A stretch of DNA of 64,000 nt, from assembly GCA_036346355.1 (NCBI GenBank), contig CM070581.1, forward strand, positions 6,014,001 to 6,078,000, given 5' to 3'. Positions 22,171 to 34,216 of this stretch are shown piece by piece. Positions within the stretch are counted from its first letter, which is position 1. Each line of letters starts with the position of its first letter. Under the pieces are notes generated by a model, which saw nothing but the letters and a program-made list of their open reading frames with translations, ran no database searches and had not been told where the DNA came from. Made by a program: the position numbers and the translations under genes. The stretch is from Rhipidocladum racemiflorum (taxonomy: Eukaryota > Streptophyta > Magnoliopsida > Poales > Poaceae).

Positions 22171-22319
22171 TTCCTAAGAAGCTGCAGCAGGAGTATTTAG
22201 AGGATAAGTACATTATTCCCTCTGGTCACGGAAAGTGGTCGTTCCGTGCAGTCAAATTGTATCGGTTTTGATGGCCGAAATTATCTAAAATATATTAAAT
22301 TTATCATGAAAAATACTTT

Positions 22320-22956
22320 TGTCGACGATTGGAGAACGGGCTCCCGTCGAGCTTACTTGTTGAATGGGGGATCAACAGAGCCCCGTCATACGGATCGAAG
22401 AGGGCGTTCGAGCGATGCGAGGACGGGAGAAGAAGAAGAAGGGGGACACGGTGTTTTATCCTGGTTCGGGCCTCTCACCGTCGAGATAATAGCCCTACTC
22501 CAGTGTATTGTGTTCTATCTTGGTGTCCCTCTCCTGTTACAGATCTTCAGGGGGGTTTAAATACTACGACTAGAGGTACATAGAAGGTAACTACCTCCTG
22601 GGATTGCGCCGCGCAATCGTACTTACGATCTACTGCCCTTGATCCGGGCGTTATTTGAATTTCGGGTATGATTTCCCTTGATCTCCGGCTGATTGGTTGC
22701 CACCTTCCTTCCTCGTGGCATTGACCGGGCACTCCGACCAAAACACCCGAGCAGGTCGCGGCCTCTACGAGCATGCTTGCTCGTGGGGGGGTGTGTTTGG
22801 TGCTTCTGCGAGCGAAGGTGCGAATGCGCATGCTCGGAGGAGAAGGAGGGATGCTCGTTTCGTTCTCCCGAGCATCTTCTTTTAGTGTTGCTTGGTCGGC
22901 GGGTTTAGCTTTTCACGGGGGTACCGTGGTCTTTTGCCAGATAGCCAATCCCGATA
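22320..22956 (-). repeat. gypsy-2 3' LTR
   Basis: The outer end TGTCGACGATTGG matches the inner end of the other LTR. Its inner end CCGATA is a mutated CGACA. A purine-rich tract on the - strand (CTCGGGGCTAGG) lies just inside, as expected for the plus-strand primer. Confidence 0.88.
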
Positions 22957-23365
22957 CCTAGCCCCGAGGTTCAAGTGGGGAACCCTCGGGCTTCCCTTGA
23001 GCCTAAGAAGACTTGAGGGGATTGAATTTCCTTTGGTCGTGGCTCACGACCATTTTTCGTCGGGAGACGAACTTCTTTACCCGCCGCGTGCTTGCTCCGC
23101 GTGGGCGCGTCGTTTGGTTGTTCTGCGGTTCCTTCTCTGAGAAGCCTCCTTGTAACGGTACGGCAGTTTCTCGGAAAGCGCGCTTTCTCCAGCCAGGTGT
23201 CGCTACGTGATAGGCGGCGATTTTAACCTGCCCCTTCGCTGTCTTTTTAACCCTTTCTACCGGGAGAGGTCGGAGTTACATTGTCTCTTTGCTCGTCTTC
23301 GGCCAAAAATCTTCCAAGAGCCCTAGCGCCCAAGAACCCTTTTCGTTCCCCTTCCTTCTTCGGCC

Positions 23366-26300
23366 ATGGCGCGTTTCAAGGTTAGCCAGATGACCCGAAG
23401 GAGGCTCCAGGTGCTCACGGACGAGGGGTACGTCGACCCAAGCTCGGGTCGAGTGCCCGGGGATGATGCGGCGCCGGCACCGCGGGAGACGGAGATCGTC
23501 TCCTGCGAGTTGTACGCCATCAACGGGCTTCGTCTGCCCGAGAGCGACTTCCTCGCCTCCGTGCTCGCCTTCTGCGGGTGCGAGATCTCTCATCTCCACC
23601 CCAACTCTATCCTTTCTCTCGCAATCTTCTCCCATCTTTGCGAGGCTTACGTGGGTGTAATGCCCACGGCTAGCCTCTTCTTTCACTTCTATTCCCCCTT
23701 CCGCATGCCGTGGATGGCTCACGGCTATGCGTTTATCTTCGCCTCGGCCCAACCGACCATACGAGTACCCCTTCGTTGCTCAAGGACTCGGTGTCGGGTT
23801 GGGCCGACCTCTGGTTCTACCGTAAGAAGGCGGAGGGTCCCGATTGGCCTATCTTGGGGAGGACGCTCCGCCATCGAGGCAGCGCGCGCCGCCTGCAACC
23901 TGAGGAAGAGCGGGTGCTCGGGACGATCGGTGAGCTTGCCCAGATGGGGCTCACCGGGTCGGGATATCGCCCGACTTCACCTTCAACCGGTGTCCCCCTG
24001 AGGCGCCGCGAGCATCCCTTCTTCGAGGTGACCGGGTGGCATGACTTCACCCGCGAGGACAACGCAGTATGTTCCTGGACCTCTTTCCGAGCATCGCTTT
24101 ACGTGATCGGTGCTATGCATATATACATATATTTTTTGTCTTAGTCTTTGGTTGCGACGCAGCTCCGAGGACGGACTGGGTTGACGAGAGGGTTGCCGAG
24201 ATGTTCGGCGCCCCGAAGGAGAAGGAGCTGACGCCCAATCGTCAGGTCCCCAAGAACGTTTTTGACCGTGGCGACGCGGTAAGTACATCTTTCTGCTTCC
24301 GCTCGGGGGCATGTTTTCCGAGCTCATTCCTCCCGATTTCTGTTTGCAGGAGAAGGTCGCCCTTGAGCTTGCGGTGTCAAGCGCTGCAGCGCTGCCGCAA
24401 GCCAAAGACTCCCGCCAGGGGTTCCTCGCAAGAGGGCGCGGGTCGAGGCCGCCAAGTATCCGCCTCGCCTCCGCGCCAGCGGTCGAGGCGCCGAAGCCGA
24501 CCAGGACCCCACGCCGCACCTTGAGTACACCGACCGCCAGGAGGTGTTTAACTTCGAATCTGGTTCGATGACTTCAAACGGAGGAGGCCGGAGCCGATGA
24601 GCCGATCGAACAGCTCGCCGAGCAAAGTAGGAAGGCCGAGGAGGAGGCCAGGTCCCTCCCGACCAAGGAGCGGTGGAGAGGCGGATCAAGGCCCTCCAGA
24701 CTAGCTTACTCGGGTGGTCGACGACCCAGGAGGAGGAAGAAGAGGAGGCCACCTATGCTCTGGTCGGAAGGAGCAGGAGGTCGACCTCTCAAACAGCCTC
24801 GACACCGGAAGAGGTCGACATGGACGACGCCGACCGGCGATGGCATCGCAGCCGCTGACGCCGCGAGGAGCGCTGGCTCGTGGTCGTGGCCGAGGCTCAC
24901 GAGGCCGCTGCCGCGCAGGTCGCCCGTGGCTCGGCGAGGAGGCCGAGGAGGATGGCGCCGCCACGGCGCGTAAGGTAAGTTCTTACTTCATTCTCTTATT
25001 CTGTTCTTGTCTTGCGATTTTCTTCGCTAACCCCACCCCGTTTGGCGTGGGCGTGATAGCTCGGATGTCGTTTGGACTTCCGCCGATGGTCGAGGAGATT
25101 ATCGACTGCAGTGGACGCCGAGCTCGACCGCGTCGTCGACCAAGTGATGGCCGAGATGGGGGAGGAGCCGGTGCCGGCTACGGACCCAGTGGAGCCCGAG
25201 CTTCCCTCGGCGGGACCCGTGTTTTCTTCAGCGGACGCGGAACCTATTCCAGCCGCGGAGGAGCAGGAGCCGCAGGGGACTGAGGACCAAGACGCCTTGG
25301 CCTTGGTTCCTTGCGAAGAGACGTCTGCGGGCGAGGCTCAGGCGCCGAGCCCCGAGGAAGGGAGCTTGGTCGCTGCCGACCAACAGCCCTTGGCCGTGAG
25401 CCAAGGAGAGGAGGAGGTCGTCCCCGACCTAACTCCTTCGGCCTTGGGGCACCAGGCGTCCCCGGCCACGGAGGTGCAAGGGGCGGAGGTGATCGTCCTT
25501 GATCAAACGCCCGGCCATGAGCATCGGTCGCCTCCGACTATGGAGGGACAAGAGGCGGAGGTGATCGCCCTTGATCCAATGCCTCCGGCCACGGAGCATC
25601 GGTCGCCTCCGGCTGTAGAGGGACAAGAGGCGGAGGTGGTCGTTGATCGATCAATCGCCTCGGCCGCGAGCAAGGAGTGGCGCTTCGTGGTTGGCGTCTG
25701 AGAGCGCGGTGCGGCGAGGGAAGGCGCCACGAGCCGCTTGTCGTGGAAGAGGATCACCTCGGGCGACCGGTTGGTCGAAGGTGGTGACGCCGTTGCTCTC
25801 CCGAGAGCACCGGTGCTCAGGAGGAGCAAGACCCGGCCACGGCCCGGATGACTTGGTCAATCCCTTCTTTCGGTGGCGCGACCGATCGCCGCCGCTTCAG
25901 GACAAGCCGTCACCGGCTCTTCCGTAAGTTTCATGTTCCTTCTTTTTCCTGTGATCGATCTTCCGGGAGTCTGCTCGCCTTTTTCCTTCTCTTTTCTCTT
26001 CGCCCGAAGTTTGCCGCGAAGGCTATGGAGGATATCGACGCTACCTCGGTCTCCGCAGAAGAGTAATCGGTCGTATTCATCATGAGCAAGACGCCAAGAT
26101 CGCCGATCTTGAGCGTCGGAGTCTCCGAGGTGCGCGAGGCCGACTGGCAAATGGAATCGGCGAGGAGCCTCATCGCCGGGCTCGGGACCAGCTCTTCCAG
26201 AGCGAGGCAGCGAAGAGCACTTCAGAGCGTATGCGCCGAGCTTGACGAGGAGCCGGGAAGTTATGGCCGAGGTCTCGACCTGCGCGCCGAACTCCAACGA

Positions 26301-26459
26301 GCTCGGGAGCGCGAAGAGGCCCAGCTCAAGGAGGTGCAGCGCCTTCGGGACAGCGCGGCTGAAGGTCGTGCCGCTCGGCGGAAAGTTTTGGACTTGGAGG
26401 CGGAGGTCGACTCCCTTAAGGAGGAACTTGCTGCCCTTCAGGTCGAGCGTAGGACTTAG
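23366..26459 (+). pseudogene. gypsy-2 antisense gene, PF04195-like, with introns
   Basis: Runs opposite to gypsy-2 pol. It starts at ATG 23366 (MARFKVSQMTRRRLQVL...). Residues about 40-110 contain GLRLPESDFLASVLAFCGCE, then HLHPNSILSLAIFSHLCEAYVGV, the PF04195-type segment. Candidate spliceosomal introns are 24279-24349 (GTAAGT to TTTGCAG, 71 bp) and 24975-25059 (GTAAGT to GATAG), and a third donor GTAAGT lies at 25924. The middle part (about 25120-25700) is a proline/glutamate-rich low-complexity region with degenerate repeats of about 75 bp (QGAEVIVLDQTP-like). The C-terminus (26190-26459) is a charged coiled coil with heptads ending at a TAG. Frame breaks near 23700 make integrity doubtful; introns could explain some of them. 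Confidence 0.6.
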
Positions 26460-26602
26460 CTCCTTTTTTTATTTTTAGCTCGTGTAACCCTGTAAAAAAA
26501 AACAACGCTTCGGGTTAAATGAGCAAACTCGCAGGTGTTTGGTCCTTGCCTGTTTTTCTTGAGTTTGCCTTCAACATATGCCCATATGATCCCGGTTCTG
26601 CA

Positions 26603-26700
26603 GAAAAAGGAAACAAGTTCCTGCATAGAGCATATATCATAGATACGAGCAAAGAAAACAAGTTCCTGCATAGATCATATATCATGGATACGAGCAAAGG
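26603..26700. repeat. tandem duplication of about 46 bp in gypsy-2
   Basis: AACAAGTTCCTGCATAGA..CATATATCAT.GATACGAGCAAAG occurs twice in a row (about 26611-26656 and 26657-26700). It lies in the non-coding spacer (26460-27300) between the antisense gene and the 3' end of pol, which holds no other gene I can support. Confidence 0.85.
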
Positions 26701-27399
26701 ATCCTTGGTAAGAAGGGACGGAACGTTCCTATCATACGGAGCCCCTGCCATGGACAAAGGTCGTGCCCTTACTGTTGCGAGCACGAGTTTGTTCATGGGA
26801 AAATTTAAGGGTCGCTTTGGTCGTGACGATTTTATGAATGATATAAGTAGGTCGGTTGCGTCGAGAAGAAATGTGAGCACAGAGTAGACGAACTTTAAAC
26901 CAACATTACGTAGAGCCACCATACCCGAATGGTCACTGAACCGGGCTTAGAGTGGATGCTCGCGCCCGACCACGCATACAGTGAAAAGCTACTGTGGAAA
27001 GTGAACGATTGGGCGAGCATCCGGCCGGGGGCCAAGGGAAATGGTGCGCACATACTTGTCGGATAAGTTCGTCTGCAATGCTGCTAGACGACGATGCTCG
27101 TTCGACAAAGCGAGGACGAAACACGAGAAAGAGGGAAACGTTTTATTGGAAAGAACGCAAGGGGCGCGAGATAGGAGTACTCGTCTAAACGTGGAATTTA
27201 CGCATTGATCGATGTTCCAGTCTTTGGTGAGCTCCCGACCATCCGGCATCGCGAGGCGAACAGCCGGGCGTCTTTGTAGACACGACCGTGTAGGGTCCTT
27301 CCCACCTTGGGGTTAGCTTGTTGGCCTTCGACAGTCTTGAACTCTTCGTAAGACCATGTCGCCGACTTGCAGACCCTAGGTCGGACCGTCTTGGCCGCG

Positions 27400-28230
27400 T
27401 GCCTACGAAGAGCTCAGAGGGTAAACCGCAGACCGAGCAACGCCCGCTCGCGTGTCGCTCGACGAGGTCCAGTCGACGAGGCGCTCAACTTCTTGATCGA
27501 CGGAATCGATCGCTTGCACCCTTGGGGAACCCAAAGACGATTTCGGCAGTGTAATGGCCTCCGCACCGTAGACGAAGTCGGAAGGTGTTTCGCCTGTGGC
27601 TCGACTGGTCGTGGTGCGGACAGACCAAAGAACGGTGGGAAGCTCATCCACCCACTGCTGCTTGTGCTGGTTGAGGGTCTTAAAGACCCTCTTTTTTATG
27701 CCCTGGACTAGCTGCCCATTTGCTCGCTCGGCTGCTCCGTTACTCGTGGATGTGCCACTAAGCGAAACAGACCTTGGTCCCGACCTCCTCGCAAGAACTT
27801 TGGAACAGTTCCGGGTGAATCGGGTCCCGTTGTTCAGTGATAAGACGGTTGGGTATCCCGAACCGAGTTACCACATTATCAGCGGAGGAATCTCTTGGCC
27901 GCTGGGCCGAGATGGTCGAGACAGGCTCGGCCTCTATCCACTTAGTGAAAGTGTCGATGGCCACGAGCAAATACTTGCAGCCTTTTCCGACCTCGGGAAG
28001 GGTCCAAGGACATCGAGCCCCAGTTGAGAACGGCCACGAGAGTGGTATGGTTTGCGTGGCATATGCCGCTGACGGACTTTTCGAGCATGAAATCGCATGC
28101 CCGGCAGTCGTTACGATTGACCGTAAGTCCGTCAAGGCCGTGGGCCAAGAGTACCCTAGTCGGAAGGCCTTGCTCACAAGCGCCCCGAAGACGAGTGAGC
28201 TCCGCACATTCCTTCATGGATATCACGAAG
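27400..28230 (-). pseudogene. gypsy-2 integrase remnant
   Basis: Integrase that would insert the cDNA. On the - strand, from 28230 to 27400, there is a zinc-binding region with CRACDF (about 28113-28096) and then core pieces CKYLLVAIDTFTKWIEAEPV (about 27990-27931) and VTRFGIPNRLITE (about 27877-27839). The C-terminal part has ELPTVLWSVRTT and SDFVYGAEA (about 27645-27560). The acidic residues are partly retained, but the pieces lie in different frames. Confidence 0.75.
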
Positions 28231-28309
28231 AAGGTACTCGCCTTCCTCCCGAGAGACGATCTGGAAAGGATCCCTAATGCGCCTTTCCGGTATAGGTCGC
28301 CTTCGATCG

Positions 28310-28960
28310 ATCAGACCGAGAAGATCGCCTTATTAGCCGAACGCTCGGCTTCTTCCTCGGGCAATGTCCCATGCGCAAGATATTGGATGAATGGCGCCAT
28401 CCAATTTGCACTTTGCTCGAGGAAGGAGACCCTACCGCCGGTCTCTGGTGCCTCCTCTTCGTGAGGGAATGGAGGGCTTATGTAGGTGCTCGACAAGCAC
28501 CCCCACCTGAGCGGTGGTTTGAGAGGAACCGACCTTAGACATTTGGTCGGCCAGGAATTATCCTTCCTGGGATGTAGATTACTTCAAATTCTTGAAGTAT
28601 TTCTCCATCTTCCTTACTTCAGCCAGTGCAGCGCCATTGAGGTATCGGAACACCGATACTCCTTGTTGACCTGGTTTACGACCAACCGTGAATCGCCCTT
28701 CACAATGAGCCGTTGGACTCCTAGCGATTTACATGCTCAAGTCCCGGCCAAAAGGTTTTCGTACTCCGCCAAGCGTTGTTAGTCGCAATAAATGTAGTTG
28801 GATGGCGATCGTAGCTGTTCTCCATCCGGGAGACCAAGATGACGCCAGCCCCGAAAGCGCCAGATGCTCGGGATCCATCAAATACAGAGTCCAGGAGTTT
28901 TCCCTTGAATCATTGGTTCATTGGCTGGTGGAGCCGAGCCGACCATTCTCGCCACGAAAT
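28310..28960 (-). pseudogene. gypsy-2 second RNase H region (weak)
   Basis: By position between RNase H and integrase this is where the second, plant-type RNase H of a Tat element should lie. Short matches such as DSLFDGSRASGAFGAGVILV-like wording (near 28890-28830) can be read on the - strand, but stops and frame changes are frequent. Confidence 0.45.
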
Positions 28961-28978
28961 CAGCCAAGACTTGTGATT

Positions 28979-29330
28979 TTATCGCCGTGCGGTCGAGAAC
29001 ACCAGCTCGAACTCGCGAGCTCCATTGCCCACTTGGCTATGCGACCACCAAGCGCCCTGATTTTTCAGATCTCCCTGAGTGGGAAGCCGGTCGGCACTAC
29101 GATCTTGTGTGCTTGAAAGTAGTGACGCAACTTCCGGAGGCCATCGTAATGAGTACAGAGTTTCGGACCTCGGTAACGCTCCTTTGGTCCATGAAGTACT
29201 TCGCTGACGTAATAGACAGGTCGCTGGGTACCATCTCTCTCCACTGCCAACACCGAGCTTACTGCTTGCGGGGTTGCCGCCAGGTATAATAGCAATTCTT
29301 CCCATGACGTGGGTGTGACGAGGACGGGCG
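28979..29330 (-). pseudogene. gypsy-2 RNase H remnant
   Basis: On the - strand, LLLYLAATPQAVSSVLAVER (about 29295-29233), then PVYYVSEVLHGPKERY and KLRHYFQAHKIVVPTGFPL, a standard gypsy RNase H segment that degrades the RNA of the RNA-DNA hybrid. It stays open for about 76 codons from 29295 to 29065. Confidence 0.8.
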
Positions 29331-29453
29331 GTTGGGAGAGGTAATGTTTTAGCTCTTTGAACGCGCGATCAGCTTCCTCCGTCCACGTGAAGCTATCATG
29401 CTTATGAGGGCTTTAAAGAAAGGTAGTCCTCGCTCCCCGGTAGGACGAACCGC

Positions 29454-30065
29454 TTAAGGCGGCCATTCTTCCGGCCGAGCTTGTACTTCCTTTACGCATG
29501 TGGGCGACCTCATGTTCTCAATGGCTTCGATCTTCTCCTGGTTAGCCCCAACGCCATTTTTCCCGACCTTGTAGCCGAGCACCTTGCCAGCCTTTACGCC
29601 GAATACGCATTTCTCTTGATTTATCTTTATTCGATGCTTATTGAGGTTGCAGAAAGTTTCTTCCAAGTCAGCAACGTGACCCGAAGTACTTTTGCTTTTG
29701 ACAACTATGTCGTCGACATAGACCTCCAAATTTCGACCTATTTGGTCTGTGAAAGTCTTCTGCATGAGGCGTTGAAAGGTTGCTCCGCATTTCTCGCATC
29801 AAGGACATGGTCGTATAGCGTAAGGTACCGAACGGGGTGATGAAGGAAGTCTTCTCCTCGTCTTCGCGACAGTCGATCCGATGATAGCCTGAATAGGCGT
29901 CTAGGAAGCTCATGGTTCAGTGACTCGCCGCCGCGTCCACCAATTGGTCTATGCGAGGCAACGGGTAGTTGTCTTTTGGGCACGCCGCGTTCAAACCCGT
30001 GTGGTCGACGCACATGCGCCACTTGCCTCCTTTCTTCGACGACTAATCGATTGGCCACCACTGAG
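29454..30065 (-). pseudogene. gypsy-2 reverse transcriptase remnant
   Basis: Ty3/gypsy RT on the - strand: MSFLDAYSGYHRI (about 29913-29875), TSFITPFGTLRY, then FTDQIGRNLEVYVDDIVVKS with the catalytic YVDD near 29720-29709, and HRIKINQEKCVFGVKAGKVLGY. The fingers region upstream (about 30060-29930) is damaged. Two main frames are needed, so there is at least one frameshift near 29800. Confidence 0.85.
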
Positions 30066-30437
30066 TGCTCGATCTCTCCGATGAAGCCACTTTTAGGAGT
30101 TTATCAAGTTCCTCCCTGATGATTGCCTGCTTTTCCGGAAAAGCGTCTAAGCTTCGTCTCACGGGTTTTTGTCAGTGAACATTAGCTCGTGCTCGACCAC
30201 CTCCCTTGGGACCGGGCATGTCGGATGGTTCCCAGCGAACACATCCGACCTTGCCCTGAGGAAGGTGACGAGCTCGAGTTCCTATTTGGGATCTAAGGAA
30301 GATCCCAAATGAATGACCTTGGCCGATTCCGACTCGTTGAGCGGAATGCCCTTGGTCTCTCCTCCAGCCGAGGGCAAGTTTAGGCCGAATGCTTCGGCTC
30401 TTGGTCGGACCGCGAGTGGGTAATCGACCGACCATAT

Positions 30438-31127
30438 CTAAGGCTCTTTCGTCGCAATTGAGTGCGGACTTGTGGTTCCTTTGATGGTTATAACTCCGTT
30501 CGTCCGAATCTTCAGGCACTGATACGCGTGGTGAGAGGCGGCCATGAACTTGGCCAAGGCCGGCCTGCCGAGGATGGCGTTGTAGGCCGACTCAAAGTCC
30601 ACCACCTCGAAGGTGATTAGCTCCGTTCTGAAGTTACTTGGGCCGCCAAAACTTACGGGCAGGACGACCTGCCCCAGAGGTTTGATCGAGGTGCCCGGGA
30701 CTATCCCGAAGAAGGGCACGGCCACACTCTTGATTTTGGAACGAGGAATCTGCATCTCGTCCAAAACCTTGGCTGAAATAAGGTCCAAAGAGCTCCCGGA
30801 GTCTATGAGGACCCGACCGACGACGGTATTGCTGATGGTGGGGTTCACGACCATCGGAAGCCTCTTGGTTTGGTCATCACAATGGGACAATCGTCCTTGG
30901 AGAAGGTCGGGGATACCTCCGACCATTTCACTTGCCAGACCGAGGCTTACCCTGGGTAACATGGTGCACTTCCTTGCGGCCTCCTTTAAGTCCCGCGGGA
31001 CTTGTAGGCGAGGAGCCCCGAAGATGACCGCTATGTGATTCCTTGGTTCTTGGTATTCCATGTCATCCTCACTTTCCTCGGCGGGCTGTTTTCCTTTGTC
31101 ATTTTCACCTGCTCGAAGCGTTGGCAT
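30438..31127 (-). pseudogene. gypsy-2 aspartic protease
   Basis: A 229-codon frame holding the whole protease region: LIDSGSSLDLISAKVL (catalytic DSGSS near 30808-30794), LPVSFGGPSNFRTELITFEV and AILGRPALAKFMAASHHAY. This is the best preserved coding part of gypsy-2. It is separated from gag and RT by frame breaks. Confidence 0.8.
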
Positions 31128-33060
31128 GGGACCCCGCCAGAAATCGCTTCCAGCGGTAGGTCCACGCTCGCAATTCCGTAGGTCGTGCCGTGCGCTGGTG
31201 AAGCGGATGAGAGGTCGCCCCGTCGGTCCGCTTGGTCGCCTCGTCGGTCCGCTTGGTCGCCTCGTCCTCGAGGCCTGTGTGGTTGTCCTCTTCCCCGAGC
31301 GTTAAGCCCCCGGCGCTGCAGCGGGGTTGCTCGGGGTTGTTGTTGTTCCACCGCGGCTACCATGGTCGGGCGAGGGTCGCTTTTTCTTCTTCTTCTTGAT
31401 CTTCTTGTCTCTGCACTCGAGCCCTTTGCTAGCCGAGGTCTCTAGGCCAGGTTGAGGCGGCAGCTTCCTTCGCCCAAAGATCTTCTTCCATTGGGCGGCT
31501 TCATCTGCGTTGGCGTATCGATCGGCCATTCGGAAGAGCTCGTTCGCCGTTAGATCCGGTGGATCTCCAGGTCTTGGCGTGAAGCGCGACGCCTCGCACT
31601 CGAACTTGAAAGCCCGGACGACCGCCTCGTCCGATATGTTCGGATCGAAGTTCCGACCGATAAACCTCTCGACGAATTGTCGCAGGTTTCCTCGTCTGTC
31701 AGATCAAGCGCTCAGGTCGCGCTCCTTTCCCGGCGGATGTAATACCTCTGGAAATTTGCTCGAGCGCTGGCGCCGAGCTGCCCTCAGGACCGTATGGAGC
31801 CTTCCTTCGATTAAAAAGCCACGCACGAGCCGGCTCGGCCCGTAACTGGCGGCAGTAATTTGCCATCACCCCTCATCGCCTCCGTGGCAAGGATGGCGGT
31901 GGTATATATTGAGAGAAATTCGTCCGGTTCGGGTCCCGTTGAACCTTTCGATATGGCCGGCTTGAATCTGCTCGGCCATGCGACGTTCGGAGGGAGCTCG
32001 TGAAGGCCTGGCAACCGGCTCGGGATTTCGCGGTGAAATCCTCGGTCATAGCGGCCTCCACGCGGGTCTTCCACCGACGCCCGCGCGCCGGGCCGAGTCG
32101 GGAGAAAACCTCATGCGACGGTCGTGCTGACGACCGCTTGGTCGTGGAGCGTTCAGAGTGCTCGTAATCCGGGCGATTATACAGATATCGCTCCGAGGTC
32201 GCTCTGTGACTGTTCCGGAGCCTTTCCCGGATCAGGTTAGCGATCTGGGGCGATCTCCGAGCATGGCTCCGAGATTCACCTCTGTGCGAGCGCACGGGGG
32301 AGCGTTTGTGATGGTCCCGGGAAACACTCCGGGCATCCCGGTCACGAGGAGGATCCGAGACTTTTAGCTCGGCGGCAAGCCTTTCCAAATCTTCGGCTAC
32401 GACCCTGCCACGGCCTCTAAGTCTGCTTGCTCGGAAACTACGCAGTCACGCACGCATCGCCGCTAAGGCTCAGAACTGCTCCGCTTTCCGGTGAATCAAG
32501 CGGTGGCGAGCTTTGGCGACGCTCCGGGGCGCGATCGGGAGTTCGGTACCCACGAGAGTTCCTTTCCGTGGAAGCGCGCCCCCCCTTTGCCTGGCGGCGA
32601 ATGCTCGCGAGGGTCTTTCCCAAGGACGCCTCCAGGTGGAGTCTGGCCGCCTCGTAGGGGTCGTGCTTGGCAGCGTCCGAGGATCCTTCTCCAGGCTCCG
32701 CACGGCTTCCGGCCACGTTGACCCGACGAGAGCGGGATGAGAGCGATGGGGACATCATTGTATCCCCTTGAGATGCAGTCTCTCGGTCGAGCTCTAGGTC
32801 GTCCGGTATGTCCAGGCCGTCGTAGAGCTCATCGCAGTCATCCTCGGGGTCCCCGAGGGTAATGTCTGGGGGATGGAGGCCCTGCCCTCGCATTCCCGTG
32901 TCCGGGGAAGGGCTCCCAGACTCAGTGTGACCGATAGGATCGGTCACCCCGCCGCTGTCGGCGGCGTAGTATACGTCGTCATCTTCAACGTGGTCGAAAA
33001 CACAAAGGTCCCGAGTGTCTCCGAGTTCGGCATCCTCGAGGATCTTGATCTGCACGGAAT
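31128..33060 (-). pseudogene. gypsy-2 gag remnant
   Basis: Gag region in - orientation between the primer site and protease. An open frame from about 33091 to 32438 gives the acidic N-terminal part (DELYDGLDIPDDLELDRE). The capsid-like segment FKPAISKGSTGPEPDEFLSI and IYTTAILATEAMRGD is near 31970-31870. A basic lysine run lies near 31400. Several frames are used, so the gene is broken. Confidence 0.65.
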
Positions 33061-33072
33061 CAAGCCGCTTGG

Positions 33073-33091
33073 TCCTCACGGACGGCGCCAC
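33073..33091 (-). promoter_or_regulatory. gypsy-2 primer-binding site
   Basis: Directly inside the 5' LTR the - strand reads GGTGGCGCCGTCCGTGAGG. The TGGCGCCGTC.GTG core is the usual tRNA primer site of Tat elements. It confirms both the element's orientation and the LTR boundary. Confidence 0.8.
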
Positions 33092-33725
33092 CGCCGACGA
33101 TTGGAGAACGGGCTCTGCCGAGCTTACTTGTTGAATGGGGGATCAACAGAGCCCCGTCGTACGGATCGAAGAGGGCGTTCGAGCGATGCGAGGACGGGAG
33201 AAGAAGAAGAAGGGGGACACGGTGTTTTATCCTGGTTCGGGCCTCTCACCGTCGAGATAATAGCCCTACTCCAGTGTATTGTGTTCTATCTTGGTGTCCC
33301 TCTCCTATTCTGAGATCTTCGAGGGGTTTAAATACTACGACTAGAGGTACATAGAAGGTAACTACCTCCTCGATTGCGCCGCAATCGTACTTACGATCTA
33401 CTGCCCTTGATCCGGGCGTTATTTGAATTTCGGGTATGATTTTCCTTGATCTCCGGCTGATTGGTTGCCACCTTCCTTCCTCGTGGCATTGACTGGGCAC
33501 TCCGACCAAAACACCCGAGCAGGTCGCGGCCTCTACGAGCATGCTTGCTCGTGGGGGGGTGTGTTTGGTGCTTCTGCGAGCGAAGGTGCGAATGCGCATG
33601 CTCGGAGGAGAAGGAGGGATGCTCGTTTCGTTCTCCCGAGCATCTTCTTTTAGTGTTGCTTGGTCGGCGGGTTTAGCTTTTCACGGGGGTACCGTGGTCT
33701 TTTGCCAGATAGCCAATCCCCGACA
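33092..33725 (-). repeat. gypsy-2 5' LTR
   Basis: 634 bp, matching 22320-22956 with a small number of substitutions and short indels. The outer end is CCCCGACA. The inner TG has become CG. Confidence 0.88.
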
Positions 33726-34216
33726 ACTTTCATAGCACTACACTTTCGCAACTTTATCAAAAATAAGACTATTAAATTTAGCGGCCAAATATTTTCTTTT
33801 GTAACGGAATGAAGTATTATTTACACGATTGAAGTCTTGAAGAAGACAACGACCATACATACACTACTCCTTATGCTGAAAAGAATCGAGGTGCGTGCTC
33901 GTGTGCCACATCAGATTTTTCATGAAAAAAGTCCTATCGGTTTCTAGAAATTAGCGAAAGATCCTGCACTGACCATTTTGCAAAAAGCAACCCTTTTTTT
34001 TCTAGAAATAACTGAAAGATCCTACACTGGCTTTTTTCAAAAAGGACTCATGTAATTAGGATATTACATCGAGCCCCTACCGTCGGATCTTTTACAAAAA
34101 AAACCCTCTGGTTTCAGACAATTTCTAAAGGATCCTAGCTAGCATTTTTACAGAAAAAGGACATGTTGAATTCGATATTAAGTCAAGTCCCTCTGGCTGG
34201 TATTTTTGAAAAGAGG

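Larger units (their letters stand above)
21501..22319. repeat. segmental duplication copy A, part 1 (sulfotransferase upstream region)
   Basis: Matches 40905-41123 (promoter-proximal part) and 44780-44990 in copy B, with the same order and orientation. The clearest blocks are 21535-21735 with 40937-41123, and 22171-22290 with 44815-44940. Copy A is interrupted by a Helitron (21876-22170) and then by gypsy-2. Confidence 0.85.
22320..33725 (-). mobile_element. Ty3/gypsy LTR retrotransposon, Tat lineage (gypsy-2), complete but decayed
   Basis: An 11.4 kb element in - orientation. LTRs at 22320-22956 and 33092-33725, outer ends TGTCG and CGACA, and a perfect 5 bp target duplication ACTTT (22315-22319 and 33726-33730). 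The flanks join to match the unoccupied copy B near 44975-45000. Reading leftwards from 33091: primer site, gag, protease, RT, RNase H, integrase. Between integrase and the left (3') LTR is an intron-containing gene on the + strand, antisense to pol. All pol domains are frameshifted. Confidence 0.93.

Noticed and set aside
22697..22908. Open frames repeated in both gypsy-2 LTRs (also 33465-33676)
   Set aside because: LTR sequence; the duplication is that of the LTR itself.
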